This document shows, piece after piece, positions 1 to 6,970 of a stretch of 64,000 nt of DNA. The notes under the pieces are model-generated. The model saw nothing but the letters and a program-made list of their open reading frames with translations, ran no database searches and was not told the DNA's origin. Source of the stretch: Aeromicrobium erythreum (lineage in GTDB: Bacteria; Actinomycetota; Actinomycetes; Propionibacteriales; Nocardioidaceae); contig NZ_CP011502.1 of NCBI RefSeq assembly GCF_001509405.1, forward strand, positions 434,001 to 498,000, read 5' to 3'. The position numbers and the translations under genes are program-made. Numbering within the stretch: position 1 is the stretch's first letter; each line of letters starts with the position of its first letter.

Positions 1-1
1 C

Positions 2-565
2 ACGACGGACGGCGCGATGCAGAAGGCGTCGGTGCTGCCGATCGCCGAGCGCGGCGTCGTCGGGCGTGGCGTGCTGCTCGACGTCGCCCGGCACCGCGGC
101 AAGGCGGCGCTCGACAAGGGGGAGACGTTCACGCACGAGGACCTGCTCGACGTCGCCCGGGCGCAGGGCTGCACGATCGAGAAGCACGACGTGCTGGTCA
201 TCCGGACCGGCTTCATCGGCTCCTTCTACCGCCAGTCCGCCGAGGAGTTCTACGACGGCTTCCTCGAGCCCGGCCTCACCTACAGCCCCGAGCTCGTGCA
301 GTGGTTCCAGGACATGGAGATCCCGAACCTCGTCACCGACACCATCGCCAACGAGGTGACGGTGGAGCCGTCGTCGGGCGTGACCCTGCCGCTGCACAGC
401 GCGCTCATGCGCAACCTCGGCGTGGCGTTCACCGAGATCGCCTGGCTCGAGGACCTCGCGGCAGCCTGCGCCGCAGACGAGCGCTGGACGTTCCTCTACA
501 CCGCCGCGCCGCTCAAGATCGTGAGCGGCACCGGCGCCCCCGTGAACCCGGTGGTCGTGCGATGA
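2..565 (+). CDS. Cyclase family protein (kynurenine formamidase-like), 5' truncated
   Basis: The frame is open from the left edge, so the true start lies outside; 187 residues are visible. The visible part matches the back half of the cyclase / kynurenine-formamidase-like family (PF04199): a block DVLVIRTGF near visible residue 62 and the C-terminal block LPLHSALMRNLGVAFTEIA followed by WLEDLA. The family's N-terminal histidine metal motif would lie before the edge and cannot be checked. Members hydrolyse amide or lactone-type bonds. The stop overlaps the next start (ATGA), so the two are probably co-translated. Substrate unknown; the neighbourhood suggests catabolism of an aromatic or lactone compound. 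Confidence 0.82.
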   Translation, partial: TTDGAMQKASVLPIAERGVVGRGVLLDVARHRGKAALDKGETFTHEDLLDVARAQGCTIEKHDVLVIRTGFIGSFYRQSAEEFYDGFLEPGLTYSPELVQWFQDMEIPNLVTDTIANEVTVEPSSGVTLPLHSALMRNLGVAFTEIAWLEDLAAACAADERWTFLYTAAPLKIVSGTGAPVNPVVVR

Positions 566-870
566 GCGCGCTCGACGTCGTCGCGACCCTCGAGGCGCAG
601 GAGGGCCGCGGCGACGAGCTCGTCGCCGTGCTGCAGGCCTCGCTCGCGACGGTCCGGGCCGAGGACGGGTGCCTGCGCTACGACCTGCACCGGGTCAGGC
701 GCCGGCCCGACGAGGTCGTCATGGTCGAGCGGTGGGCCTCGGTCGACGCGCTGAAGGCGCACGGCGCCGCCGAGCACTTCCAGCGGACCTCGGCCCAGCT
801 CGCCGACCTGCTCGCTGCGCCGCCGGTGGTGCGTGTGCTCGAGGCGGTCGACGTCGCGGACCCCGCATGA
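562..870 (+). CDS. Antibiotic biosynthesis monooxygenase (ABM) domain protein
   Basis: 102 residues, the usual size of a single ferredoxin-like ABM domain (PF03992, quinol monooxygenase YgiN-like). Visible hallmarks are an N-terminal strand around VVATLEAQEGRGDELVAVL, a central DGCLRYDLHRV stretch and the EVVMVERWASVDALKAH segment typical of the family. Such proteins are cofactor-free dimeric oxygenases or dissociable binding proteins. It starts inside the stop of the cyclase gene (4 bp overlap), so a shared operon is likely. Substrate cannot be read from the sequence. Confidence 0.85.
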   Translation: MSALDVVATLEAQEGRGDELVAVLQASLATVRAEDGCLRYDLHRVRRRPDEVVMVERWASVDALKAHGAAEHFQRTSAQLADLLAAPPVVRVLEAVDVADPA

Positions 871-877
871 GCGTGGA

Positions 878-902
878 GGCGGCCCGGCCCGGCCGGGCCG
901 CC
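878..902 (+). terminator. GC-rich hairpin after the cyclase/ABM pair
   Basis: Two 10-base arms (878-887 and 893-902) pair perfectly around a 5-base loop just after the ABM stop at 870 and before the TetR gene. There is no T tract, so it may be a weak or factor-assisted terminator. Confidence 0.5.
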
Positions 903-937
903 TTGCACCTCGGACCCTCGTTCGTTAGAACAGCACC

Positions 938-1609
938 ATGACCGACAGATCCGCGACGGAGCGCCTCGACGAGGTGCCGGCGCTCGCGGACACCTCGGGC
1001 ATGAAGGAGCCACCCACCACGGCGCGTGGCGTGCGCACGCGCGCCGCCCTGGTGGCCGCGGCGCGCACCGTCTTCGAGCGCGACGGGTTCCTGGCCTCGC
1101 GGCTGACCGACATCACCGCCGAGGCGAAGTGCTCCATCGGCACCTTCTACACCTACTTCACCTCCAAGGAGGAGGTGTTCACGGCGGTGCTCGAGGCGGC
1201 CCAGGACGACATGCTGCACCCGGGGATGCCCCGCGTCGACGACGCCGACGACCCGGTCGCCGTCATCGAGGCCAGCAACCGCGCCTACTTCGAGACCTAC
1301 CAGCGCAACGGTCGGCTGATGCGGCTGCAGGAGCAGGTGGCGACGATCGACGAGGACTTCCGTCGGCGCCGACTCGAACGCGGCGAGGCGTTCGCGCGGC
1401 GCAACGCGAAGAGCATCGAGAAGCTCCAGCAGGACGGCCGCGTCGACGCCACCCTCGACCCGATGATGACCTCGCGCGCCCTCTCGGGCATGGTGAGCCG
1501 GCTGGCCTACTCGAGCTTCGCGCTGGGCGAGGACTGGCCCGTCGACGACCTCGTCGAGACGTCGACCCGGCTGTGGGCCAACGCCCTCGGACTCACGACT
1601 CCCCGCTGA
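938..1609 (+). CDS. TetR/AcrR family transcriptional regulator
   Basis: 223 residues. Residues about 33-85 form the TetR helix-turn-helix (ARTVFERDGFLASRLTDITA, then CSIGTFYTYFTSKEEVF). The C-terminal ligand/dimer domain resembles regulators of degradative acyl-CoA-type operons. A start at 1001 (MKEPPTT) would give a shorter N-terminal arm, closer to the family norm, so the first 21 residues are uncertain. It converges with the oxidoreductase gene, the stops being 1 bp apart. The two similar palindromes at 3146-3163 and 3231-3248, in the divergent promoter of this cluster, are the best candidates for its operators (inference). Confidence 0.88.
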   Translation: MTDRSATERLDEVPALADTSGMKEPPTTARGVRTRAALVAAARTVFERDGFLASRLTDITAEAKCSIGTFYTYFTSKEEVFTAVLEAAQDDMLHPGMPRVDDADDPVAVIEASNRAYFETYQRNGRLMRLQEQVATIDEDFRRRRLERGEAFARRNAKSIEKLQQDGRVDATLDPMMTSRALSGMVSRLAYSSFALGEDWPVDDLVETSTRLWANALGLTTPR

Positions 1610-1610
1610 G

Positions 1611-2612
1611 TCAGAGCTCGAGCACCAGCTTGCCGGTGTTCCCGCCGTCGAACAGCATCAGCAACGTGTCCCCGAAGGCGTCCACGCCGCCGCGCACCAC
1701 GGTCTCGCGCGCGACGAGCGAGCCGTCGCGCAGCCGTGCCGAGAGGTCGGCGATCGCCTCGGGGTAGCGGTCCTCGTAGTCGAAGACCACGAAGCCGGTC
1801 ATCGAGGCGCGGTTGACGAGCAGCGACATGTAGTGCGCCGGGCCGGGCGCCGGCTCCGTGGCGTTGTAGGTGGAGATCGCGCCGCAGAGCGCGATGCGTG
1901 CGCCGCGGCGCAAGGTGCGCAGGGCGCTGTCGAGCACCTCGCCGCCGACGTTGTCGAAGTACACGTCGACACCCTCCGGCGCGATCGCGCGCACGGCGCG
2001 GTGCACGGCGCCCTCGCGGTAGTCGATCGCGGCGTCGAACCCCAGCTCGTCGGTGAGCCAGCGCGTCTTCTCCGGGCCGCCGGCGATGCCGATCACGCGG
2101 CAGCCGTGCGCCGTGGCGAGCTGGCCGACCACGCTGCCGACGGCCCCGGCTGCCCCGGAGACGAGCACGGTCTCCCCGGGCCGCGCGCGGGCGACGTCGA
2201 ACAGGCCGAACCAGGCGGTGAGGCCGGGCATGCTGAGCGCGCCGAGCCACGTCGGCGCCGAGGCGACGGCGAGGTCGACGGGGGAGAGGTCGCTGCCACG
2301 CAGCACGGCATGATCGGCCACCCCGGTGATGCCGCTGACGGCGTCGCCGACCGCGTGCTCGGGCGAGCGGGACGCAAGGACCGTGCCGACGCCGAACGCG
2401 CGCATGACCTCGCCGACGCCGACGGGCGGCACGTAGGAGCGGACGTCGTTCAGCCAGCCGCGCATGGCGGGGTCGAGGGACAGGTGCGTCACGCGGACCA
2501 GGACCTCGCCGTCGCCGAGCGCGGGGAGCTCGGTGTCGACCACGTCCCAGGTGCCGGCGTCGGGCAGCCCGACGGGACGGGCGCGCAGGCGGACCTGCCG
2601 TGCGACGGTCAT
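1611..2612 (-). CDS. NADP-dependent medium-chain oxidoreductase (zinc-independent, CurA/prostaglandin reductase-like)
   Basis: 333 residues. The N-terminal GroES-like half contains LSLDPAMRGW, typical of the leukotriene B4 dehydrogenase / CurA branch (PF16884), and the Rossmann half carries SGAAGAVGSVVGQLA and VDVYFDNVGGEVLDSAL, both branch signatures. No zinc-ligand cysteines are present. Members reduce the double bond of alpha,beta-unsaturated carbonyls with NADPH. ATG at 2612 was chosen over the much longer open frame because homology begins there and it overlaps the upstream MaoC stop by 4 bp, showing translational coupling. It probably acts next to the MaoC hydratase on an enoyl or enone intermediate. 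Confidence 0.88.
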   Translation of the reverse strand: MTVARQVRLRARPVGLPDAGTWDVVDTELPALGDGEVLVRVTHLSLDPAMRGWLNDVRSYVPPVGVGEVMRAFGVGTVLASRSPEHAVGDAVSGITGVADHAVLRGSDLSPVDLAVASAPTWLGALSMPGLTAWFGLFDVARARPGETVLVSGAAGAVGSVVGQLATAHGCRVIGIAGGPEKTRWLTDELGFDAAIDYREGAVHRAVRAIAPEGVDVYFDNVGGEVLDSALRTLRRGARIALCGAISTYNATEPAPGPAHYMSLLVNRASMTGFVVFDYEDRYPEAIADLSARLRDGSLVARETVVRGGVDAFGDTLLMLFDGGNTGKLVLEL

Positions 2613-3103
2613 CGGCCGCTGCCCTCGGGGTACTCGGTGAAGCGACCGACCGAGTGCGCGACGCAGATCGGCTTGTCCGACCCCTCGCGCTCGAACGTCT
2701 GGCGCGTGACGATGTGGGCCGACCCGCCACCGACGTCGTCGACCGAGACGACCGTGGCGTGCATCCGGATGCGGGAGCCCACGGGCAGGGGCGCGGGGAA
2801 GCGGACCTTCTCGTACCCGTAGTTGAGGCTGTGGGCGAACCCGTCGAAGGCCATCAGGTCCTCCATGAACCGCGGTCCGAGCGAGAGACTGTACAGCCCG
2901 TGGGCGATGGTGCCGCCGAACGCGCTGTCGGCGGCGCGCGCCGGGTCGACGTGGATCCACTGGTGGTCGCCGGTCAGCTCCGCGAACGCGTCGATGCGCT
3001 CCTGCGTGATGTCGTGCCACGCGGTGGGGCCCAGGTCGGAGCCGACGAGGTCCTGCAGCTCCTGGATCGACGTGGGACGGGGGACGGCGGGGGTCGTGGT
3101 CAT
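2609..3103 (-). CDS. MaoC family dehydratase (R-specific enoyl-CoA hydratase-like)
   Basis: 164 residues, a single hot-dog fold domain. The catalytic hydratase-2 pattern is visible: LTGDHQWIHVDPARAADSAFG (residues about 43-63) contains the Asp/His dyad, followed by GTIAHGLYSLSL. The C-terminal strand around PVGSRIRMHATVVSVD is also typical. Members hydrate trans-2-enoyl-CoA to (R)-3-hydroxyacyl-CoA. It is first gene of a two-gene operon with the oxidoreductase. Its promoter (-35 TTGAAT at 3157-3162, -10 TAGGCT at 3134-3139, 17 bp spacing, minus strand) is overlapped by operator 1, so repression is expected. Confidence 0.9.
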   Translation of the reverse strand: MTTTPAVPRPTSIQELQDLVGSDLGPTAWHDITQERIDAFAELTGDHQWIHVDPARAADSAFGGTIAHGLYSLSLGPRFMEDLMAFDGFAHSLNYGYEKVRFPAPLPVGSRIRMHATVVSVDDVGGGSAHIVTRQTFEREGSDKPICVAHSVGRFTEYPEGSGR

Positions 3104-3133
3104 GACCGGGTGCTCCTCGGGTCGGGTGCTCGC

Positions 3134-3162
3134 AGCCTAGATGAACCTGAATCCGGATTCAA
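3134..3162 (-). promoter_or_regulatory. Promoter of the MaoC/oxidoreductase operon
   Basis: On the minus strand, TTGAAT (3157-3162) and TAGGCT (3134-3139) are separated by 17 bp, about 30 bp before the MaoC start. The -35 hexamer lies inside operator 1. Confidence 0.6.
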
Positions 3163-3163
3163 G
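3146..3163. promoter_or_regulatory. Operator 1, probable TetR site
   Basis: CCTGAATCCGGATTCAAG contains a perfect 14-bp palindrome at 3148-3161. It overlaps the -35 box of the MaoC promoter. It shares CCTGAA and TTCAA half-sites with operator 2, 85 bp away. Confidence 0.7.
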
Positions 3164-3230
3164 TACGCGACGTCGGGATCGCTCCTTGACGGTGACCTGT
3201 GACCTGGGACACGCTGTACTCCAGCTTGGA

Positions 3231-3248
3231 CCTGAACCTGAGTTCAAC
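3231..3248. promoter_or_regulatory. Operator 2, probable TetR site
   Basis: CCTGAACCTGAGTTCAAC has the arms TGAAC and GTTCA around four bases. It aligns base for base with operator 1 as CCTGAAYCYGRRTTCAAS. It lies 15 bp before the phosphotriesterase-family start, where a bound repressor would block that gene. Confidence 0.65.
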
Positions 3249-3263
3249 TCCGAAGGGATCCCG

Positions 3264-4223
3264 ATGACCACCGTCCAGACCGTGACCGGCCCGATCGACT
3301 CCAGCGAGCTGGGCCGGACGCTCGTCCACGAGCACGTGTTCGTGCTGAACACCGAGTACAACCAGAACTACCAGGACGACTGGGACGAGGAGGAGCGGAT
3401 CCGCGACGCGGTGGAGAAGCTCACCGAGCTCAAGGCCCTCGGCATCGACTCGATCATGGACCCGACCGTGCTCGGGCTCGGTCGCTACATCCCCCGCATC
3501 CAGCGCATCGCCGCCCAGGTCGACCTGCAGATCGTCGTGGCCACCGGGCTCTACACCTACAACGACGTACCCCACCAGTTCGAGCACCGTGGACCGGGCC
3601 TCCTGGTCGACATGCCCGAGCCGCTCACCGAGATGTTCGTGAAGGACGTCCAGGAGGGCATCGCCGGCACCGGCGTGCGCGCGGGCATCCTCAAGTGCGC
3701 CATCGAGCTCGCCGGCCTCACGCCGGGCGTCGAGCGCGTCATGCGCGCCGTCGGTCAGGCCCACGTGCAGACGGGCGCCCCGATCACGGTGCACACCAAC
3801 CCGGCCAACGAGTCGGGGCTCGTCGCCCAGCGGGTGCTCGAGGAGGAGGGCGTCGACCTGTCGAAGGTGATCATCGGCCACTCGGGCGACACCAACGACG
3901 TCGACTACCTGTGTCGGCTGGCCGACGCCGGGTCGATGCTCGGCATGGACCGGTTCGGTCTGGACCTGTTCAACCCGATGCAGGAGCGCGTCGGCACGAT
4001 CATCGAGCTCGTCCGGCGAGGCTACGTCGAACACGTGACCCTCGCCCACGACGCCAACTGCTTCATCGACTACTTCAGCGCCGACGCCAAGGCCCACGCC
4101 GCGCCGAACTGGCACTTCCGGCACATCAGTGAGGACGTCATCCCAGCGCTGCTCGAGGGCGGTCTGACGGAGGCCGACGTCGAGACGATCCTCGTCGACA
4201 ACCCCCGCCGGCACTTCGAGTAG
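3264..4223 (+). CDS. Phosphotriesterase-family metal-dependent hydrolase (PTE/lactonase-like)
   Basis: 319 residues, normal for the family (PF02126). The metal-site residues are in the expected order: the N-terminal HxH of GRTLVHEHVF, the lysine of GILKCAIELAG that is carbamylated in the family, the histidines of TVHTNPAN and IIGHSGD, and the aspartate of LAHDAN. Members hydrolyse phosphotriesters, lactones or related esters on a (beta/alpha)8 barrel with two metals. ATG at 3264 is chosen because it follows a GAAGGGAT ribosome site and the family's N-terminus. It is transcribed away from the MaoC operon, with operator 2 just upstream. Substrate is unknown; lactone hydrolysis would fit the enzymes around it. 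Confidence 0.88.
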   Translation: MTTVQTVTGPIDSSELGRTLVHEHVFVLNTEYNQNYQDDWDEEERIRDAVEKLTELKALGIDSIMDPTVLGLGRYIPRIQRIAAQVDLQIVVATGLYTYNDVPHQFEHRGPGLLVDMPEPLTEMFVKDVQEGIAGTGVRAGILKCAIELAGLTPGVERVMRAVGQAHVQTGAPITVHTNPANESGLVAQRVLEEEGVDLSKVIIGHSGDTNDVDYLCRLADAGSMLGMDRFGLDLFNPMQERVGTIIELVRRGYVEHVTLAHDANCFIDYFSADAKAHAAPNWHFRHISEDVIPALLEGGLTEADVETILVDNPRRHFE

Positions 4224-4236
4224 ATCGCCAGCGCGG

Positions 4237-4330
4237 GCCCGTTTGCGTGGGGCCCCACGCAAACGGGCTCGCCCCCACGCAACCATGCGCCGGATCTGCG
4301 CGTTTGCGTGGGGCCCCACGCAAACGCGCA
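4237..4330 (+). repeat. Family A repeat, copy 1 (two palindromes with spacer)
   Basis: A perfect 32-bp palindrome at 4237-4268 and a perfect 34-bp palindrome at 4297-4330 share the core GTTTGCGTGGGGCCCC and its complement. They flank a spacer holding a degenerate half copy. The whole 94-bp unit recurs inverted at 55754-55847, including the spacer. It sits between convergent genes, so it may also end transcription. Confidence 0.9.
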
Positions 4331-4404
4331 CGGGGGAGCGGGGACCCCACGGGCCGGCGGCGTCGAGGACGCTCGCCGGCCCGGTGGGGGTGCTGCGGGG
4401 CGGG

Positions 4405-4857
4405 TCAGCCCATGCGGCGGACCTTGTACGAGCTCGTCCAGATGCGCTCGCGCTTGACCGACTGGCCGGTGCGCGGCGAGTGCCAGATCGTGTTGTCGCC
4501 CGCGTAGATGCCGACGTGGTAGGCGCCGTTGCCGCCGTAGAAGACGATCAGGTCGCCGACACGCTTGCGGTACTTCGAGATCTTGATGCCCTGCTTCGCC
4601 TGCTGGCCCGCGGTGCGGCCGAGCGTGGTGACGTGGGCCTTGCGGAAGACGTAGCGGGTGTAGCCCGTGCAGTCGAAGCCCGAGCGCGACGTGCCGCCCC
4701 ACTTGTAGGGCGTGCCCCGCAGGGACTTCGCGATCTTCATGACCTTCTTGTTCTCCTGCGGCGTGAGCGCGGAGGCGCTGCCGGCAGCGAGCGTGGTGCC
4801 GAAGGAGAGGGACAGCAGGAGCATGGCGACGCCGAGGGCGCGCGTGACGTGACGCAT
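4405..4857 (-). CDS. Secreted NlpC/P60 family cell-wall hydrolase
   Basis: 150 residues: a signal peptide (residues 1-30, MRHVTRALGVAMLLLSLSFG then a cleavage region after GSASA) followed by a lone NlpC/P60 domain. The catalytic cysteine is in FDCTGYTRYVF, the histidine in AYHVGIYAG, and a polar third residue is expected near HSPRTG. Members cut the D-Glu-meso-DAP link of peptidoglycan stem peptides outside the membrane. It is a single gene behind a roughly 200-base structured leader (see 4925-5060), which suggests riboswitch control as in other actinobacterial wall hydrolases. Confidence 0.9.
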   Translation of the reverse strand: MRHVTRALGVAMLLLSLSFGTTLAAGSASALTPQENKKVMKIAKSLRGTPYKWGGTSRSGFDCTGYTRYVFRKAHVTTLGRTAGQQAKQGIKISKYRKRVGDLIVFYGGNGAYHVGIYAGDNTIWHSPRTGQSVKRERIWTSSYKVRRMG

Positions 4858-4924
4858 GTGGTTCCTTCACGACGCTTGCGGAACGTGACCTGTCGGGCTC
4901 GTGCTGGAAGGTGCACGCCACACG

Positions 4925-5060
4925 TGGTGGTAAGCCCCGAGCGCCTCGGGGGAGGCGCGGACTGCTCGGCGGTCCCGCTCCACCCTGGATGTGTTCAGCG
5001 GATCGCACGGGAGAGGGTGGACTCAGCGCACCCGTGCGCGGGCCTCCCTTGTCTGAGGCC
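4925..5060 (-). ncRNA. Candidate c-di-AMP (ydaO-yuaA type) riboswitch leader
   Basis: Read on the minus strand, the leader starts after a TATGCT box (5067-5072) and runs about 200 bases to the NlpC/P60 start. It contains a perfect 8-bp long-range stem (TCCACCCT with AGGGTGGA), a GCGCCTC/GAGGCGC hairpin and conserved-looking single strands CGCTGAGTCC and CGCCGAGC. Known: ydaO riboswitches commonly precede wall hydrolase genes in actinobacteria. The match to the consensus is from memory; a covariance-model scan would decide it. Confidence 0.45.
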
Positions 5061-5312
5061 TCGGCGAGCATAGGTGCTCGCCGGGCCGGACGGGGGCCGA
5101 ATGGCCGTTCCGGTGTCTCTGGAGGAACCTCCAGGAACACCGTTCTCGCCTTGCTTTGCAGCCCAGAACGCCCTCCCCCCGATCTGGCCCCCGCAGCGCC
5201 GGTGCGGCGAAGGTCACGGCGTGCGACGGGCCGGGGGGACGCGATACCCGTCCCTCGGACCCGCTTCCGTGAAAGGATCGACGCAGTTTCGTCGTACCGT
5301 CCAGGGGCCAGC

Positions 5313-6527
5313 ATGCTCGACGTCGTCTCGTTGCGCGTCTCCTTCGCCGTCGTGGCGGTCACGCTGCTCGCGCTGTTCTACTTCGTGGCCTACCGCTCGA
5401 CCCGGTCCGCCTACGCGGGCTGGTGGTGCGTGGCCCTCGGCGCGTTCCTCGCGGGTTCGGCTGCCTACCTCCTCGACGGCACGTCGCAGCAGTGGTGGGG
5501 CAACCCGCTCGGCAACGTCTGCATCGTGGCCGGGGCCGCCTCCGTCTGGGCCGGTGCACGGGCGGTCAGCGGGCTGCGCGTCAGCTGGCTGGCGGTCGCA
5601 GCGTCGCTGGTCGTGCTGCTGGTCGCGTCGGCCCTCGACCACCCGGGCCGCAACGACTGGTCCGGCGGCCCGTTCTTCCTCGGGCTGATGACCGTCTACC
5701 TGGCGCTCGCGGCGACGGAGCTGCACCGCGCCTGGAGACGGCTGCCCGCCCCGGGGCCACGCGCCCGCGTGTACCGACCGATCCTGCGCTCGCTCACGCT
5801 CATGTGCACCGGCGTCGCGGCCTTCTACCTGGCGCGCTTCGTCGCTTTCCTCGCCGTCGGCCAGGACGGCCGCCTGTTCGACGTGTTCCTCGGCAGCCAG
5901 GTCACCACCCTCGTCACCACCGTCATGCTGGCGACCGTGTCGTTCAGCATGACGGCACTCAGCTACGCCGACGACACGATCGACCTGCGCGCCCGCGCGA
6001 CCCGCGACGGTCTGACCGGCCTGCTCAACCGCGACGAGCTGATGCAGCAGCTGGCCCAGCGGTGGAACGCGCACCGGCGACGCGCGGTGCACGGCGTCGT
6101 CGTGATGGCCGACCTCGACCACTTCAAGCGGGTCAACGACGTGCACGGGCACGCGGCCGGCGACTTCGCGCTGCAGATGTTCGCCGCCGCCTGTCGCTCG
6201 GCGCTCGGGCCGGAGGACCTCGCCGGTCGCGTCGGGGGCGAGGAGTTCGTGCTCTACCTCGACCGGGCCGACCTCGACGACGCCCGCCAGGCGGTCGAGC
6301 AGGTCAGCTCGATGCTGCAGCACGGGTCGCTGCCCGACGGCACCGTCCTGCCGACGGTGAGCTACGGGCTCACCGTCGCGCGCCGCGGCGACGACCCCGA
6401 CGTGGCGATCGGTCGCGCCGACCGCGCGCTCTACGTCGCCAAGAGCGAGGGCCGGGACCGGGTGGCCGTGGCCGACGGCGACGAGAAGGCCCCCGCGGCC
6501 CCGCGACCGCCTACGATCGCGCCATGA
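5313..6527 (+). CDS. Membrane-bound diguanylate cyclase (GGDEF)
   Basis: 404 residues. About six or seven hydrophobic helices fill residues 1-215, then a complete GGDEF domain: DGLTGLLNRDELM starts it, MADLDHFKRVND is the nucleotide/metal region and GGEEF (about 308-312) is the intact active-site loop. The enzyme makes c-di-GMP from two GTP. The RxxD inhibitory site expected before GGEEF reads GPED, so product inhibition is probably absent. ATG at 5313 begins the first membrane helix; longer in-frame starts run through an unrelated GC-rich region. The ATGA overlap joins it to the next gene, though that gene also has its own -10 box. Confidence 0.9.
   Translation: MLDVVSLRVSFAVVAVTLLALFYFVAYRSTRSAYAGWWCVALGAFLAGSAAYLLDGTSQQWWGNPLGNVCIVAGAASVWAGARAVSGLRVSWLAVAASLVVLLVASALDHPGRNDWSGGPFFLGLMTVYLALAATELHRAWRRLPAPGPRARVYRPILRSLTLMCTGVAAFYLARFVAFLAVGQDGRLFDVFLGSQVTTLVTTVMLATVSFSMTALSYADDTIDLRARATRDGLTGLLNRDELMQQLAQRWNAHRRRAVHGVVVMADLDHFKRVNDVHGHAAGDFALQMFAAACRSALGPEDLAGRVGGEEFVLYLDRADLDDARQAVEQVSSMLQHGSLPDGTVLPTVSYGLTVARRGDDPDVAIGRADRALYVAKSEGRDRVAVADGDEKAPAAPRPPTIAP
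6512..6517 (+). promoter_or_regulatory. -10 box TACGAT for the DUF1801 gene (leaderless type)
   Basis: TACGAT ends 6 bases before the ATG at 6524, placing transcription start at or next to the A of ATG. It lies inside the end of the GGDEF gene. Confidence 0.5.
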
Positions 6528-6862
6528 GCGACTGGCGTGCCGATCGGGTGCAGCAGGTGCGCGACCTCGTGCGGGCGGCGGCGCCCGACGCGGTCGAGGA
6601 GGTCAAGTGGCGCAAGCCGTCGAACCCCGACGGGGTGCCGACATTCTCGTGCGACGGGCTGCTCTGCACCGTGGAGACCTACAAGGACAAGGTGAAGGTG
6701 ACGTTCGCGCGCGGGGCGTCGCTCGACGACCCGGCCCACGTGTTCAACGCCAGCCTCGACGCGGGCACCCGCCGGGCGGTCGACCTGCGCGAGGACGACA
6801 CGCTCGACGCCGACGCGTTCACCGCCCTGGTGAGCGCGGCCGTGGCCCACAACCGCGCCTGA
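6524..6862 (+). CDS. DUF1801 domain protein
   Basis: 112 residues matching the YdhG/DUF1801 fold (PF08818): an N-terminal helix RVQQVRDLVRAAAPDAVEEV, the typical KWRKPS turn, and a strand pair around TYKDKVKVTFARGASL. The biochemical role of the family is not established; members are small intracellular proteins. It overlaps the diguanylate cyclase by 4 bp and also carries a leaderless-type -10 box, so it may be expressed both as part of the operon and alone. Confidence 0.85.
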   Translation: MSDWRADRVQQVRDLVRAAAPDAVEEVKWRKPSNPDGVPTFSCDGLLCTVETYKDKVKVTFARGASLDDPAHVFNASLDAGTRRAVDLREDDTLDADAFTALVSAAVAHNRA

Positions 6863-6897
6863 CCGGCTCGGGGGCTGGCCCCGTCGCCGCTCGTCCC

Positions 6898-6903
6898 TAG
6901 ACT
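6898..6903 (+). promoter_or_regulatory. -10 box TAGACT (leaderless type)
   Basis: TAGACT ends 7 bases before the GTG at 6911 that opens a 19-codon leader reading frame coupled to the CNNM/CBS gene. Confidence 0.5.
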
Positions 6904-6910
6904 GGCCGAC

Positions 6911-6970
6911 GTGGACCATCCTCCGAGTACCAGCCGCGACCTCCCCCCGTCCGTCGACGGGAGGTCGTGA
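6911..6970 (+). CDS. Short leader ORF (19 residues) coupled to the CNNM/CBS gene
   Basis: GTG at 6911, 7 bases after a TAGACT box, opens a 19-residue frame (MDHPPSTSRDLPPSVDGRS) ending TGA at 6968-6970. The last A of its stop is the first base of the next ATG (TGATG). This layout of a leaderless upstream frame with terminating ribosomes placed on the main gene's start suggests translational coupling. No recognisable peptide motif; it may simply be a coupling device. Confidence 0.4.
   Translation: MDHPPSTSRDLPPSVDGRS

Noticed and set aside
920..931. GTTC/GAAC dyad before the TetR gene as a third operator of the local set
   Set aside because: Half-sites are in the opposite order and too short compared with the two 18-bp sites.
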